From Pseudoalteromonas arctica (GTDB taxonomy: Bacteria > Pseudomonadota > Gammaproteobacteria > Enterobacterales > Alteromonadaceae): DNA of 64,000 nucleotides. Numbering within the stretch: the stretch's first letter is position 1; each line of letters starts with the position of its first letter. Below, in pieces: positions 1 through 9,681 of the stretch. Below the pieces are notes generated by a model, which did not search any database, had not been told where the DNA came from, and saw only the letters and a program-made list of their open reading frames with translations. Made by a program: the position numbers and the translations under genes. The stretch spans positions 124,001 to 188,000 of the forward strand of contig NZ_JABBMT010000005.1 of NCBI RefSeq assembly GCF_012927645.1, written 5' to 3'.

Positions 1-583
1 TATTAATTGCCGTTTCAAGACCGTTATTGAGTTGATTTTCATTGATATAAATATCAATTACTTCAGCAACAGTCATGCTTATATTTCTATTTAGCTTACT
101 AAACATGGTTTTCATAAACACAATAGGGATAATTGCCACTAGACCCGATACTAAAATAACAACAAATAACGCTTGTTGTAGTATCAACCCAAGGTTATTG
201 GCATTAATAGTAAATTCAACTTTGATATCAGACGCTTGATTAACAGCAAACTGCGGGCGAATAGAGTTAAAGCTGGTATCTACTAATTGCGCAACGACAG
301 GTAATGAAGTAGGGGATTGAATATTTATTAGTTCTTTACCTTGCTGATCACGCAAAATAAATGAAGAAAAAGTATTACCATCAGCAAGCACTTGCTGAAG
401 TTTATCTGGTGTTATTTCAGCAATAGAATGCTGACTAATATAATTGTTCACCACTGATTGCGTTTTGTACTGTTCATCGCTGACTGCGTTGTCAAACGCT
501 GACGCAACAAAATAGCCACCAACACTTGCAAACAACAGCCAAGATAATAATTGAATAAATATGAGTTTTTTGAAACCAGCCAT
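1..583 (-). CDS. Membrane sensor-like protein, N-terminal part only
   Basis: The gene runs off the left edge of the window. The first 194 codons are visible, beginning at an ATG (complement of 581-583). A membrane segment near residues 8-28 is followed by about 115 mostly polar residues and a second membrane segment near residues 137-160. The layout, one extracytoplasmic domain between two helices, is that of bacterial membrane sensors, and it loosely resembles the LapD/MoxY-type input region of GGDEF/EAL proteins. No catalytic domain lies inside the window, so the function is inferred only from topology. A chemoreceptor or histidine kinase would look similar at this point. It is transcribed away from the window, separately from the tRNA array upstream. 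Confidence 0.55.
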   Translation of the reverse strand, partial: MAGFKKLIFIQLLSWLLFASVGGYFVASAFDNAVSDEQYKTQSVVNNYISQHSIAEITPDKLQQVLADGNTFSSFILRDQQGKELINIQSPTSLPVVAQLVDTSFNSIRPQFAVNQASDIKVEFTINANNLGLILQQALFVVILVSGLVAIIPIVFMKTMFSKLNRNISMTVAEVIDIYINENQLNNGLETAIN

Positions 584-733
584 GTCTTATTCTTTTTAGT
601 AGATCAAAGGGAAGGAATCAGATCCTTGATTAATCAAATTATTTTACACTTATTAAATGTGTATTAAAAAGAAATATTTTGATTTTAGTAGAGTAGTGGA
701 ATTGTTTAGGAAAGTCTAACAGATTATTCAAGT

Positions 734-810
734 TGGCTCCCCCTCCCCGACTCGAACGGGGGACCTGCGGATTAACAGTCCGTCGCTCTAACCAACTGAG
801 CTAAGGGGGA
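734..810 (-). tRNA. tRNA-Asn (GTT), copy 4 of the transcript
   Basis: The complement folds as a 77-nt tRNA with encoded CCA: acceptor TCCCCCT/AGGGGGA, D stem GCTC/GAGC, anticodon loop CTGTTAA with anticodon GTT, T stem CCCCG/CGGGG, discriminator G. It is the last of four identical genes read from the promoter near 1131-1168. The anticodon stem has an A27-C43 mismatch in all copies. Confidence 0.97.
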
Positions 811-837
811 ACTACAATACTTAAATTTTATATGATT

Positions 838-914
838 TGGCTCCCCCTCCCCGACTCGAACGGGGGACCTGCGGATTAACAGTCCGTCGCTCTAACCAAC
901 TGAGCTAAGGGGGA
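838..914 (-). tRNA. tRNA-Asn (GTT), copy 3 of the transcript
   Basis: Identical in sequence to the other three copies, with a 27-nt spacer to the next downstream copy. It has the same cloverleaf, GTT anticodon and encoded CCA. Confidence 0.97.
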
Positions 915-937
915 ACAATAATCATATTTCATAAACT

Positions 938-1014
938 TGGCTCCCCCTCCCCGACTCGAACGGGGGACCTGCGGATTAACAGTCCGTCGCTCTAACCAAC
1001 TGAGCTAAGGGGGA
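938..1014 (-). tRNA. tRNA-Asn (GTT), copy 2 of the transcript
   Basis: Identical to the other copies. The flanking spacers are about 23 and 21 nt and unrelated in sequence, so only the tRNA body is kept identical between copies. Confidence 0.97.
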
Positions 1015-1035
1015 ATCGTTTATGCTTGAAAAGAC

Positions 1036-1112
1036 TGGCTCCCCCTCCCCGACTCGAACGGGGGACCTGCGGATTAACAGTCCGTCGCTCTAACCAACTG
1101 AGCTAAGGGGGA
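1036..1112 (-). tRNA. tRNA-Asn (GTT), copy 1 of the transcript
   Basis: First tRNA after the promoter, identical to the other three. Its 5' end lies about 20 nt downstream of the predicted start of transcription. Asparagine tRNA with a G34 anticodon is a substrate for queuosine, whose pathway genes queC and queE lie at 8-9.6 kb. Confidence 0.97.
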
Positions 1113-1130
1113 AGCGTATGTGCCTTTCAA

Positions 1131-1168
1131 CGGGGCGAAATATTAATGACCGCGCTGCAAAGTGTCAA
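1131..1168 (-). promoter_or_regulatory. Stringent-type sigma70 promoter of the tRNA-Asn array
   Basis: On the minus strand a perfect -35 TTGACA (complement of 1163-1168) is followed by exactly 17 bp and a -10 TAATAT (complement of 1140-1145). A GC-rich discriminator CGCCCCG (complement of 1131-1137) comes next. A GC-rich discriminator is characteristic of stable-RNA promoters that respond to ppGpp. Its position fits transcription of all four tRNA genes. Confidence 0.85.
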
Positions 1169-2188
1169 CACATAAAACCGGATAAACAAAAAAAAGCAGT
1201 CTGTTAGATGTTTTTATGTTCGATCTGGCTATTTTATGGCTTTTTTCTCCCTATTTAAGTTGTGTAGACCGAGATGAGCTATAAAGCTACGTTTTTAGCG
1301 GCTAAAAAACAAACAACTTAACCGCTAAGCAAATTATAAAAGTGATCATTTATCTACTTTTGTACGAATAAATTTATGAAATATACTTTTTTAACATTAG
1401 CTAATAAAAGCGTAAATTCGCAATGACTAAATTTACTTATGCATTTAATGAGTCGTTAACGAAAAATGCCGAGAAAAAAATGATATACAGATCTGAACCC
1501 TAAGTTTTGCGACTTAATACCCATGATAATAGCAAGGAAATATGTATATGTTGATTTATTTCATTTGGTTAGATTGATTTTTTCATGTTCGGTTAGCGTT
1601 TAAATAAATGCGACAGGTCATTGGTACAGGGGGTAAGTATGTTTTATGAGCTATTTAACTCAAATTGTCTAAAGTTAGTATTTGCCAACATTGTCGTTAG
1701 CATGTTTTAGTCGTCCCTTTGCACGCCTTTATTAACGTGGCTTTGCAAGAGTTATCCACGGTTTCTGTGGATAACTCTGTTTATGAAACTTTAAGAACGT
1801 TGGCAGAGCCATATTTTTAGGGCACTGTGAGGATATCAAGCATTTAGAACATTTTTTTTATCTCATTTTAAAACAATGACTTGAAAAAATAAGCTGAAAA
1901 GAGCTTGGTTGAGGAGTAAATTTATTCGTAACGATTCGATTAGCGCATTTTTTGTGTAAAAATGCAGCGCCAGTCGCGATGTTTCTGTGATAAAGGTTAT
2001 AAAAATGTATTTTTATTGTTTTTAGTAGAGGTTCGAAGTGAAATTGTGACTAAACACGTAAAAAGAACACTTTTCTATATTTTTTAGGCGTTTTTGTAAT
2101 CAATTTATAATCCCTTGATAAATGCGTGGCTTGAAAAGCCCTGATGCTTTAAAATACCACGCTTAATAAAAGAGGTTTATTTATTCCC
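1169..2188. other. AT-rich intergenic region, no gene recognised
   Basis: About 1 kb between the tRNA promoter and the MATE gene. No open frame of convincing length or codon use was seen on either strand. It contains the inverted DnaA-box pair at 1748-1778, an imperfect hairpin around 1944-1975, and a possible leader hairpin just before the MATE gene in which GCGTGG near 2123 pairs with CCACGC near 2158, enclosing a second small hairpin. A small RNA cannot be excluded. Confidence 0.5.
1748..1778. promoter_or_regulatory. Inverted pair of DnaA boxes
   Basis: A 12-bp perfect inverted repeat with a 7-nt loop. The arm on the minus strand reads TTATCCACA, the exact DnaA-box consensus. The plus-strand arm reads TTATCCACG, one mismatch. 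The element could also act as a hairpin, but no T-run follows. No origin genes lie nearby, so this is more likely a regulatory or titration site than an origin. Confidence 0.6.
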
Positions 2189-3568
2189 ATGTGCGCAACT
2201 TTGCAGAGCAACTCAGCTCCCGATTTATTAAACGATCCAATAGTACCGACCTTGAAAAAAATGACTGTGCCGATGATTTTCGGGATGATCACGTTAATGA
2301 TGTTCAATATTGTCGATACATTTTTTATTAGCTTATTGGGGACTGAGCCATTAGCGGCTGTCAGTTTTACTTTTCCGGTAACCTTTACTGTGATCAGCCT
2401 AGCAATTGGTTTGGGTATCGGTACGTCAGCAGTGATTGCTAAGGCGCTGGGCAGTAATAATATTGAAGAAGCACGCTTTGATGCCAGCATCGCATTATTA
2501 ATTGCTGTGGTTATGGTGATATGCTTATCGTTATTTGGCTATTTGCTTATTTACCCGATATTTAAATTGCTAGGAGCAGGGGAGCAGGTGCTGCCACTGA
2601 TCCATGAGTATATGAGTGTGTGGTTTTTAGGCAGTGTATTTTTAATTACCCCTATGGTTGGTAACTCTGTATTACGTGCCTGCGGTGACACTAAAACGCC
2701 TAGCATAGTGATGGGCGGAGCGGGGCTTATCAATGCCGTGCTCGACCCTGTATTGATTTTTGGTTTTGGGCCAATTCCCGCACTTGGCATTAAAGGCGCT
2801 GCGATTGCCAGCGTAATTGCATGGTCGGTAGCCGTTGTCATTATTTTATATTTGCTAGCAGTAAAAAAAGGCTTACTAAGCCTAAGTGCAAATAATCAAA
2901 CTCCATTAAGCTCTATTCGAAAAATCCTTAAAATTGGTCTGCCAGCGGCAGGTGCAAATATGTTAACGCCAGTTGCAATGGCGGTGATGATTGCCATGGT
3001 TGCTCATCATGGGCCTGAAGCTGTTGCTGCTTTTGGAGTCGGCAGTCGGATTGAATCAATTGCCAGTCTGGTGGTGTTAGCTTTATCGATGACGTTACCG
3101 CCGTTTATTAGCCAAAACTTTGGGGCTGGTAAACTGAACCGTGTTAAAGAGGCGTATACCACAACATTAAAATTTGTGATGATTTGGCAGTTTATTATTT
3201 ATTTACTGCTAATTGCATTTTCAGGAGTGATCAGTGAGTTGTTTGGTAAAGAGCAGATGGTTATCGATGTGATCAAATTATTTATTTTTACCTTGCCACT
3301 CAGTTACGGTTTGCAAGGGATAATTATTTTGTCTAATTCATCGTTCAATGCCTTACACAAACCAATGAATGCATTAATTTTAAGTGTGATCCGATTATTT
3401 ATTTTTTATATTCCATTTGCTTATGTTGGTAATTTATATGCCGGTTTACCAGGCTTGCTGATCGGCGCAGCGCTGGGTAATTTATTTACTGCAATAATAG
3501 CTTATAAATGGTTTATCAAAGAGCTGAATATGATCAGTAACCAAGCTGTACAGGAGTGCCAAGCATGA
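2189..3568 (+). CDS. MATE family multidrug/Na+ efflux transporter
   Basis: The 459-residue protein is hydrophobic throughout, with about twelve predicted membrane segments and two homologous halves, as in the MATE family, which exports organic cations or drugs in exchange for Na+ or H+. The N-terminal half carries the family-like stretch [19 protein letters not shown], and length is normal. A weak AGAGG lies 13 nt before the ATG, and a GTG directly follows the ATG. The stop overlaps the uvrB start by four bases (ATGA), so it heads a four-gene operon with uvrB and two methyltransferases. The substrate cannot be told from the sequence. Confidence 0.92.
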   Translation: MCATLQSNSAPDLLNDPIVPTLKKMTVPMIFGMITLMMFNIVDTFFISLLGTEPLAAVSFTFPVTFTVISLAIGLGIGTSAVIAKALGSNNIEEARFDASIALLIAVVMVICLSLFGYLLIYPIFKLLGAGEQVLPLIHEYMSVWFLGSVFLITPMVGNSVLRACGDTKTPSIVMGGAGLINAVLDPVLIFGFGPIPALGIKGAAIASVIAWSVAVVIILYLLAVKKGLLSLSANNQTPLSSIRKILKIGLPAAGANMLTPVAMAVMIAMVAHHGPEAVAAFGVGSRIESIASLVVLALSMTLPPFISQNFGAGKLNRVKEAYTTTLKFVMIWQFIIYLLLIAFSGVISELFGKEQMVIDVIKLFIFTLPLSYGLQGIIILSNSSFNALHKPMNALILSVIRLFIFYIPFAYVGNLYAGLPGLLIGAALGNLFTAIIAYKWFIKELNMISNQAVQECQA

Positions 3569-5565
3569 GCGACCATTTTCAACTGGTGTCTAAATTTAAA
3601 CCTGCAGGGGATCAGCCAACAGCCATTGCGCAGTTATGTGAAGGATTAGAAGCCGGACTAGCTCATCAAACTTTATTAGGGGCAACAGGTACTGGTAAAA
3701 CATATACCATGGCCAATATTATCAATGATTTGAATCGCCCAACGATCATCATGGCGCATAATAAAACCTTAGCAGCGCAGTTATACGGCGAAATGAAAGA
3801 GTTTTTTCCGCATAACGCGGTTGAATATTTTGTCTCGTATTATGATTACTACCAGCCAGAAGCGTATGTTGTTGCAAGCGATACCTTTATTGAAAAAGAT
3901 GCCTCGATAAACGAACACATAGAGCAGATGCGCCTAAGTGCTACTAAAGCGCTATTAGAGCGTAGGGATACAATTATTGTGGCATCAGTATCGGCTATAT
4001 ATGGTTTGGGTGACCCAAAATCATACATGAAGATGATGTTGTTGTTAAAAGTGGGCGAAAAAGTTGATCAACGCGATATGTTGCGCCGGCTAGCTGAAAT
4101 TCAATATACGCGAAATGACATTGATTTTAGCCGCGGTACGTATCGGGTTCGCGGTGAAGTTGTGGATATATTCCCTGCTGAGTCAGACACTTTTGCAGTG
4201 CGTGTAGAAATGTTTGATGATGAAATAGAACGGCTAAGTATTTTTGACCCGCTTACCGGCGCGGTTGAAAAACACATAGTCCGCGCAACTATCTACCCTA
4301 AAACGCACTATGTGACACCCAGAGATAAAATTCTTGATGCGGTTGAGCATATTAAAGCTGAATTAAAAGACCGTCGTGCGCAGTTACTCAGTGCTAATAA
4401 ACTGGTCGAAGAGCAACGCGTGGCACAACGTACACAATACGATATTGAAATGATGACCGAGCTTGGTTATTGCTCTGGCATCGAAAACTACAGCCGATAT
4501 TTATCTGGCCGCACGCCGGGCGATCCACCGCCAACCTTGCTTGATTATCTTCCTGAAGATGCGTTAATGATTATTGACGAATCTCACGTTACGGTATCGC
4601 AAATCGGCGCTATGTATAAAGGCGATCGTAGCCGTAAAGAAAATCTCGTGGAATACGGTTTTCGTATGCCGTCGGCGATGGATAACCGGCCACTGCGCTT
4701 TGAAGAATTTGAAGCCATAGCACCGCAAACAATTTATGTATCAGCAACCCCAGGTGATTTTGAACTTGAACGTTGTGGAGATGATATTGCTGAGCAAGTT
4801 ATTCGTCCTACGGGGCTGCTCGACCCACAAATTGAAGTACGCCCAGTAGCCACGCAAGTAGATGATTTATTGTCTGAAATTTATAAACGCGTGGAGCTAG
4901 ATGAACGTGTATTAGTAACCACATTGACCAAACGTATGGCTGAAGATTTAACAGACTATCTATCTGAGCATGATGTGAAAGTACGTTACTTGCACTCAGA
5001 CATCGATACCGTTGAGCGGGTTGAAATTATACGTGATTTTCGTGCTGGGGTGTTTGATGTGTTAGTGGGCATTAATTTACTGCGAGAAGGTTTAGATATG
5101 CCAGAAGTATCGCTAGTTGCAATACTCGATGCTGATAAAGAGGGCTTTTTACGTTCAGCTCGTGCACTTATTCAAACTATTGGTCGTGCTGCTCGCCATT
5201 TAAATGGTCGCGCTATTTTATACGGTGACCGTGTTACTAAATCGATGGCTAAAGCGATTGATGAAACTCAGCGTCGTCGCGATATTCAACATGCTTACAA
5301 TATTAAGCATGGTCTTGAACCGCAAGCGTTACTGAAAAAGATCACCGATATTATGGATGTGGGCGAACGTGCTGGACCGCAAGACAATTTACAGCTGATC
5401 CGTAAAGAATCTAAGCAAGTATTGAGTGCGAAAGAGATTGCAGTGCAAATTAAGCAACTCGAAACCAAAATGCATGCGTATGCGAGTGATTTAGAATTTG
5501 AAAAAGCCGCATCCGTTCGTGATGAAATCCATGAATTACAACAACAGTTAATTAAAAATGCATAA
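3565..5565 (+). CDS. uvrB: UvrABC excinuclease subunit B
   Basis: UvrB is the damage-verifying helicase-like subunit of nucleotide excision repair, loaded by UvrA and then joined by UvrC. The protein has 666 residues (E. coli 673). It shows the Walker A motif GATGTGKT at 39-46, the beta-hairpin region [11 protein letters not shown] near 93, the helicase motif DESH near 340, the C-terminal helicase motifs, and a C-terminal UVR coiled-coil motif ([13 protein letters not shown]) that binds UvrC. I place the start at ATG 3565, with AGGAG 8 nt upstream and a 4-bp overlap with the MATE gene. An in-frame GTG at 3556 lacks that spacing. I found no clear LexA box near the operon start, which is unusual for uvrB. 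Confidence 0.98.
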   Translation: MSDHFQLVSKFKPAGDQPTAIAQLCEGLEAGLAHQTLLGATGTGKTYTMANIINDLNRPTIIMAHNKTLAAQLYGEMKEFFPHNAVEYFVSYYDYYQPEAYVVASDTFIEKDASINEHIEQMRLSATKALLERRDTIIVASVSAIYGLGDPKSYMKMMLLLKVGEKVDQRDMLRRLAEIQYTRNDIDFSRGTYRVRGEVVDIFPAESDTFAVRVEMFDDEIERLSIFDPLTGAVEKHIVRATIYPKTHYVTPRDKILDAVEHIKAELKDRRAQLLSANKLVEEQRVAQRTQYDIEMMTELGYCSGIENYSRYLSGRTPGDPPPTLLDYLPEDALMIIDESHVTVSQIGAMYKGDRSRKENLVEYGFRMPSAMDNRPLRFEEFEAIAPQTIYVSATPGDFELERCGDDIAEQVIRPTGLLDPQIEVRPVATQVDDLLSEIYKRVELDERVLVTTLTKRMAEDLTDYLSEHDVKVRYLHSDIDTVERVEIIRDFRAGVFDVLVGINLLREGLDMPEVSLVAILDADKEGFLRSARALIQTIGRAARHLNGRAILYGDRVTKSMAKAIDETQRRRDIQHAYNIKHGLEPQALLKKITDIMDVGERAGPQDNLQLIRKESKQVLSAKEIAVQIKQLETKMHAYASDLEFEKAASVRDEIHELQQQLIKNA

Positions 5566-6487
5566 TTTTACGCCCCTTATTACAGCACTTGAAAGTGCGC
5601 CCTTAGCAGACCATGAACTTTGTCGTGTGTTTCATGGCCGCGGTCACACTACCGAGCATTTGAGTCATCTAAATATCGACTTTTACCCACCGTGTTTATT
5701 TTTAGTGTCGTACGATGAAGTTGACTCACAAACGCTAATGCAATTAAGTGAGCAGCTTTGGCAATGGGCACAACAACACGCTAAAGAATTAATCACCTCG
5801 TTGGTATTTCAACAACGCGGCGGACAACAAACTGAAAATAAACTGTTATTTGGTCAACTACCGAGCCCGCATAGTGTTAAAGAAGGTGAGTGTGAGTTTT
5901 TAGTGGATTTAATGAGCCATCAAAATACCGGTATATTCCCGGATATGCGCCGTGGTCGAGAGTTTATTAAAGCCCATAGTAAACACGCTAAGGTATTGAA
6001 TTTATTTTCATATACCTGTGGGTTTTCGGTTGCTGCAATGCGTGGCGGTGCCGATAGTGTGATCAACATGGATATGAATAAAGGGGTACTGCGCATCGGT
6101 AAGCAAAATCATCAACTGAATGGCTTTGAGCGCGGTGTGAGCTTTTTACCGCACGATATATTAAAGTCGTTTGGTAAACTTAAAAGGGCTGGCCCTTTTG
6201 ATTTAATTATTGTTGATCCGCCAAGCTTTCAAAAAGGCAGTTTTATTTTAACTAAAGATTATCAAAAAGTGCTGCGCCGCTTACCTGAATTGCTCAATGA
6301 CCATACTCAATTGCTGTTATGTGCTAACAGTCCAGAGCTAAGTGAAGCGTCATTTAAAGCGCTGATAGACGAGCATACTCAAGATGCGATTGAATTTGTA
6401 GAGCGCCTAGCGCCGACCCATGGTTTTGTTGATGTTGATAGCGACCGTAGCTTAAAAGCATTGATCTATAAAACGGCTCAAGTTTAG
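5558..6487 (+). CDS. Class I SAM-dependent methyltransferase, RlmI/RlmK-like
   Basis: The 309-residue protein resembles the catalytic part of 23S rRNA m5C/m7G methyltransferases (RlmI/RlmK type). It has the SAM-binding motif [13 protein letters not shown] near residue 147 and the catalytic-site motif VDPPSFQKG near 219. It lacks an obvious PUA domain at the N terminus. The start overlaps uvrB by 8 bp, so translation is probably coupled. The fold assignment is firm. The substrate is inferred: rRNA is likely, but other RNA or protein targets are possible. Confidence 0.85.
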   Translation: MHNFTPLITALESAPLADHELCRVFHGRGHTTEHLSHLNIDFYPPCLFLVSYDEVDSQTLMQLSEQLWQWAQQHAKELITSLVFQQRGGQQTENKLLFGQLPSPHSVKEGECEFLVDLMSHQNTGIFPDMRRGREFIKAHSKHAKVLNLFSYTCGFSVAAMRGGADSVINMDMNKGVLRIGKQNHQLNGFERGVSFLPHDILKSFGKLKRAGPFDLIIVDPPSFQKGSFILTKDYQKVLRRLPELLNDHTQLLLCANSPELSEASFKALIDEHTQDAIEFVERLAPTHGFVDVDSDRSLKALIYKTAQV

Positions 6488-6493
6488 CTTTAA

Positions 6494-7162
6494 ATGAAAC
6501 TAAGTAGCCGCCTCAGTGCAATCGATTCGTTTATCTGCGCGCCGTATGATGTAATTTGGGACTGTTGTTGTGACCACGGTTTGCTTGGTATGGCGCTGTT
6601 AAAGCGGGCAGCTGCCAAGCAAATAAACTTTGTTGATATAGTGCCTACGTTAATGGACGAGCTTGAACACACGCTTACGCGTTTTAGTGATCAGCAAGCA
6701 GCTTGCCAATGGCAAGTATTATGTCAGGATGTAGCTACAATTGAGCTGCAGCCATCAGCCAAGCAGCTGATAATTATCGCCGGAGTCGGTGGAGAATTAC
6801 TGCTGAGGCTAGTACAAAAAATGGTTGCTAATTGCCCTGAAAAGCTTCGTGAACAACTCAGTTTTATTGTTTGTCCGGTGCATCATACCTATACCTTACG
6901 ACAAGGTTTACAGGCGTTAGGTTTAGGACTTATCAAAGAGCAACTGGTGCAAGAAAACAACCGTTTTTACGAAGTGGTACAGCTAAGTTTTACCAGTAAC
7001 ACTGCGTTGAGTGTTACTGGCAATCAGCTGTGGGACAATGCTGAGCAAATGCACGAATTGTATCTGCAACAATTAGTTGCGCACTATACGCGGATGTTGA
7101 ACAGAGACCGTACATATTTTCAACATGTGCTCGATGATTATCAAAAAATATCGCTAGATTAA
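6494..7162 (+). CDS. TrmK-like tRNA (adenine-N1) methyltransferase family protein
   Basis: The 222-residue protein starts 6 bp after the preceding methyltransferase. The N-terminal SAM-binding region is WDCCCDHGLLG at about 22-32, followed by a GVGGELLLRL segment. This matches the COG2384/TrmK family, whose Bacillus member methylates N1 of adenine 22 in tRNA. Gammaproteobacterial relatives are diverged, with an unusual Cys-Cys-Cys run in motif I, so the exact substrate is inferred. It is the last gene of the uvrB operon. Confidence 0.75.
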   Translation: MKLSSRLSAIDSFICAPYDVIWDCCCDHGLLGMALLKRAAAKQINFVDIVPTLMDELEHTLTRFSDQQAACQWQVLCQDVATIELQPSAKQLIIIAGVGGELLLRLVQKMVANCPEKLREQLSFIVCPVHHTYTLRQGLQALGLGLIKEQLVQENNRFYEVVQLSFTSNTALSVTGNQLWDNAEQMHELYLQQLVAHYTRMLNRDRTYFQHVLDDYQKISLD

Positions 7163-7173
7163 ACGCGGCAAAT

Positions 7174-7416
7174 TTACAGTTTATTGATTTCCTGTTTTAC
7201 ACTGTAACTTTGATCGGTAACGATGGCTTCCAGTGTTTGTACACGCTCTTTTAATGCAAGCATTTCAGCAGTAACAGCAGCAATTTGATTATTCGATTCT
7301 TTGTTATCGGTGAGTGTACGATGTTTAAATTCTAAATGTTTTTTATACATATCGTACATTACTCCAAACCCAACAGAGATAAATACGATCAATACGACCA
7401 TTGTTGTTCCTGACAT
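7174..7416 (-). CDS. Small membrane protein with PspB-like coiled coil
   Basis: The 80-residue protein has one N-terminal membrane helix (about residues 4-22), a basic stretch and a C-terminal coiled coil whose MLALKERVQTLEAIVTD resembles the coiled coil of phage-shock protein PspB. PspB partners PspC and PspA in sensing inner-membrane stress. No pspA, pspC or pspF is adjacent, so orthology is not established. It may be a stand-alone PspB-like protein. It is convergent with the TrmK-like gene, with only 11 bp between the two stops. Confidence 0.6.
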   Translation of the reverse strand: MSGTTMVVLIVFISVGFGVMYDMYKKHLEFKHRTLTDNKESNNQIAAVTAEMLALKERVQTLEAIVTDQSYSVKQEINKL

Positions 7417-7587
7417 TTTAGTCCCTTATCCTTTATAGTTAATGAGTAAAGTATAACCATAAACTTTACATGATGAAGCTGACAATTGTAACTTTATTTG
7501 TCGCTTGGCAAAATATTCATCATTGATACAGTGTGATGGGTATTTAATTACAGCATTTATCAATTTTAACAACGACAGTGGGTTACT

Positions 7588-8037
7588 ATGCTAAATAATA
7601 AAATCCCTCCGATTATTGTAGTACTTTTTTTTGCTGTGCTGATGGCGATAATAGCCCACTACAGTGTGATTGATTTCACCACATTTATTTTTTATGTTGC
7701 GGTTATTTTACTCAGCATAGGCTGTATTTTTTGTATTGCTGGGGTGGTTAGTTTTCGCTTTGCAAAAACCACTGTTAACCCAGGTAAACCAGATCAAGCG
7801 TCGGCATTGGTCACCACCGGCGTGTACAAAATTTCACGTAATCCAATGTATGTGGGTTTTGCTTTTATATTGGCAGGGTGGGGAGTGTGGTTAACATCAC
7901 TGTGGGCGTTGTTGTGTGTACTTGGCTTTATTTGTTACTTAACGTGGTTTCAAATTATTCCAGAGGAGCGGGCCTTATTAAAAATATTTGGCCAAGGGTA
8001 CAGCGATTACAAGTCTCGGGTAAAACGTTGGCTGTAA
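7588..8037 (+). CDS. Isoprenylcysteine carboxyl methyltransferase-like membrane protein
   Basis: The 149-residue protein has four to five membrane segments and the ICMT/PEMT-family C-terminal block: TGVYKISRNPMYVGF near residue 85, then an EERALLKIFGQGYSDYKSRV segment near the end. The family contains SAM-dependent membrane methyltransferases acting on lipids or prenylated groups. In bacteria the substrates are mostly unknown. A single gene, divergent from the PspB-like gene and convergent with queC across a shared terminator hairpin. Confidence 0.85.
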   Translation: MLNNKIPPIIVVLFFAVLMAIIAHYSVIDFTTFIFYVAVILLSIGCIFCIAGVVSFRFAKTTVNPGKPDQASALVTTGVYKISRNPMYVGFAFILAGWGVWLTSLWALLCVLGFICYLTWFQIIPEERALLKIFGQGYSDYKSRVKRWL

Positions 8038-8060
8038 ACTTGTTCCAATAAACAATTAAT

Positions 8061-8089
8061 AACAAGGCTATCATCGCGATAGCCTTGTT
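8061..8089. terminator. Convergent terminator hairpin between ICMT-like gene and queC
   Basis: Perfect 12-bp stem AACAAGGCTATC/GATAGCCTTGTT with a 5-nt loop, between the two converging genes. Only short T runs flank it, so it may work in both directions at moderate strength. Confidence 0.6.
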
Positions 8090-8097
8090 AATGTGGG

Positions 8098-8754
8098 TTA
8101 CTCGTACTCAATTGGATCGGTAATATTATTAAGGCTAAATGCCTCTAAGCGCTCTTGACAGGCACCACATTTACCACAGGCTTTTTCACGACCGTTATAG
8201 CAAGTCCACGTTTGGCTATAGTCCAAGCCCATTTTGATACCATCAGTTAGAATATCGATTTTAGTATTGTTTAAATACGGGCTGAAAATTTCCACTGCGT
8301 CGTAATTAGCAATACGACAAACATCATCCATTTTTTGGACGAACTCAGGGCGACAGTCAGGATAAATAGCATGATCCCCAGAGTGAGCACCGTAATAAAC
8401 TTGGCTTGCTTTGAGTGATACAGCGTAACCAACAGCCAGTGACAGCAAAATCATGTTGCGATTAGGCACTATGGTGCTTTTCATGTTTTCGGCTTCGTAG
8501 TGGCCTTCTGGGACATCAATATCATCAGTTAATGATGAGCCACCAATTAACTGATTGATCGCAGAAATATCAACTATCTTATGCGGTACGCCAAGTTTTT
8601 CACAAACACTGGCTGCAACTTTAAGCTCTTTTACATGACGCTGACCATAGTCAAATGACAGGGCATATACATCGCGGCCTTGCTGCAGGGCTTTATTTAA
8701 TACGGTAAATGAGTCCATACCGCCGGAGTAAATCACAACTACTTTTTGCGTCAT
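8098..8754 (-). CDS. queC: 7-cyano-7-deazaguanine (preQ0) synthase
   Basis: QueC converts 7-carboxy-7-deazaguanine to preQ0 using ATP and ammonia, on the path to queuosine in tRNA. The 218-residue protein has the PP-loop SGGMDS at residues 10-15. The C-terminal zinc-binding cysteines are C185, C193, C196 and C199 (CGKCGAC), all present. Length is slightly shorter than E. coli QueC but complete. It is divergent from queE, which makes its substrate, with 136 bp between them. I saw no clear preQ1 riboswitch in that gap. Confidence 0.97.
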   Translation of the reverse strand: MTQKVVVIYSGGMDSFTVLNKALQQGRDVYALSFDYGQRHVKELKVAASVCEKLGVPHKIVDISAINQLIGGSSLTDDIDVPEGHYEAENMKSTIVPNRNMILLSLAVGYAVSLKASQVYYGAHSGDHAIYPDCRPEFVQKMDDVCRIANYDAVEIFSPYLNNTKIDILTDGIKMGLDYSQTWTCYNGREKACGKCGACQERLEAFSLNNITDPIEYE

Positions 8755-8890
8755 AACTGTTTTGCTCTTAGTTTTAATAGAGGTTTATATCAGGGCGCGA
8801 TATACTACATGGCTGGAGCGTAAATAACAATTTTCGACCGTATTTTTTGATTTTTTAAACTATGTTTATGCTCGTAATTAATGCCAAGTA

Positions 8891-9571
8891 GTGAGTGAGA
8901 CTCTTTTGTACAAAATTAATGAAATATTTGAAACCATTCAAGGCGAAGCGAGCTTTACCGGCACGCCTGCAATATTTTTACGTTTACAAGGCTGCCCCGT
9001 AGGTTGCGCTTGGTGTGACACTAAGCAAACGTGGGAAGTGGATAATGTGTATAAAGTATCACTGGACGACACGGTTGAGAAAAAGGCCGATTCAGATCAC
9101 TGGGCGGACGCTTCAGCTGAGCAAATCTTTAATTTATTTGTCGATCGTGCTTATCGTGCCAAGCATGTAGTGATCACCGGTGGTGAACCATGCATGTACG
9201 ACTTAAACCCAGTGTGCGAATTACTTCATGCTAACGGCTACAGCACACAAATAGAAACCAGCGGCACTTTTGAGATTTTAGCCCCAGCACAAACTTGGGT
9301 GACGGTATCACCGAAAATTAATATGCGTGGCGGCTACGACGTACTTACTTCAGCCATGCAACGCGCCGATGAAATAAAACACCCAATCGCGATGCAAAAA
9401 CACGTTGCAGAGCTTGAAGAGTTATTTGCAAAAACAGGCGTAACTCCCAAGCTTGTTTACCTGCAACCAATTAGCCAAAAAGTCTCCGCGACTAAGCTGG
9501 CGATTGAAACCTGCATTGAAAAAAATTGGCGCTTATCAGTACAAGTACACAAGTATTTAGGGATAAACTAA
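8891..9571 (+). CDS. queE: 7-carboxy-7-deazaguanine synthase (radical SAM)
   Basis: QueE rearranges 6-carboxytetrahydropterin to 7-carboxy-7-deazaguanine with a 4Fe-4S radical SAM centre. The 226-residue protein follows E. coli QueE closely along its length, including GCPVGCAWCDT. The cluster cysteines are C35, C39 and C42, followed by VVITGGEPC. The start is a GTG. An ATG 10 nt upstream is out of frame. In several gammaproteobacteria QueE also affects division under stress. Whether this one does is unknown. Confidence 0.97.
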   Translation: MSETLLYKINEIFETIQGEASFTGTPAIFLRLQGCPVGCAWCDTKQTWEVDNVYKVSLDDTVEKKADSDHWADASAEQIFNLFVDRAYRAKHVVITGGEPCMYDLNPVCELLHANGYSTQIETSGTFEILAPAQTWVTVSPKINMRGGYDVLTSAMQRADEIKHPIAMQKHVAELEELFAKTGVTPKLVYLQPISQKVSATKLAIETCIEKNWRLSVQVHKYLGIN

Positions 9572-9681
9572 GTAGTGACTATGAGCCGCACTGTGTAGAG
9601 CTAAAATTTGGCTATATTATTAATGAAATAAAGTGGTGACTTTAGCTTTAAAAGGTATTGTTGTGCTTTGTGTACTGGTTA

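Noticed and set aside
2000-2188. LexA box for the uvrB operon
   Set aside because: CTGT occurs but never with ACAG at 8-bp spacing.
8755-8890. PreQ1 riboswitch between queC and queE
   Set aside because: No CTAGCT-type loop or A-rich tail consistent with a preQ1 aptamer was seen on either strand.
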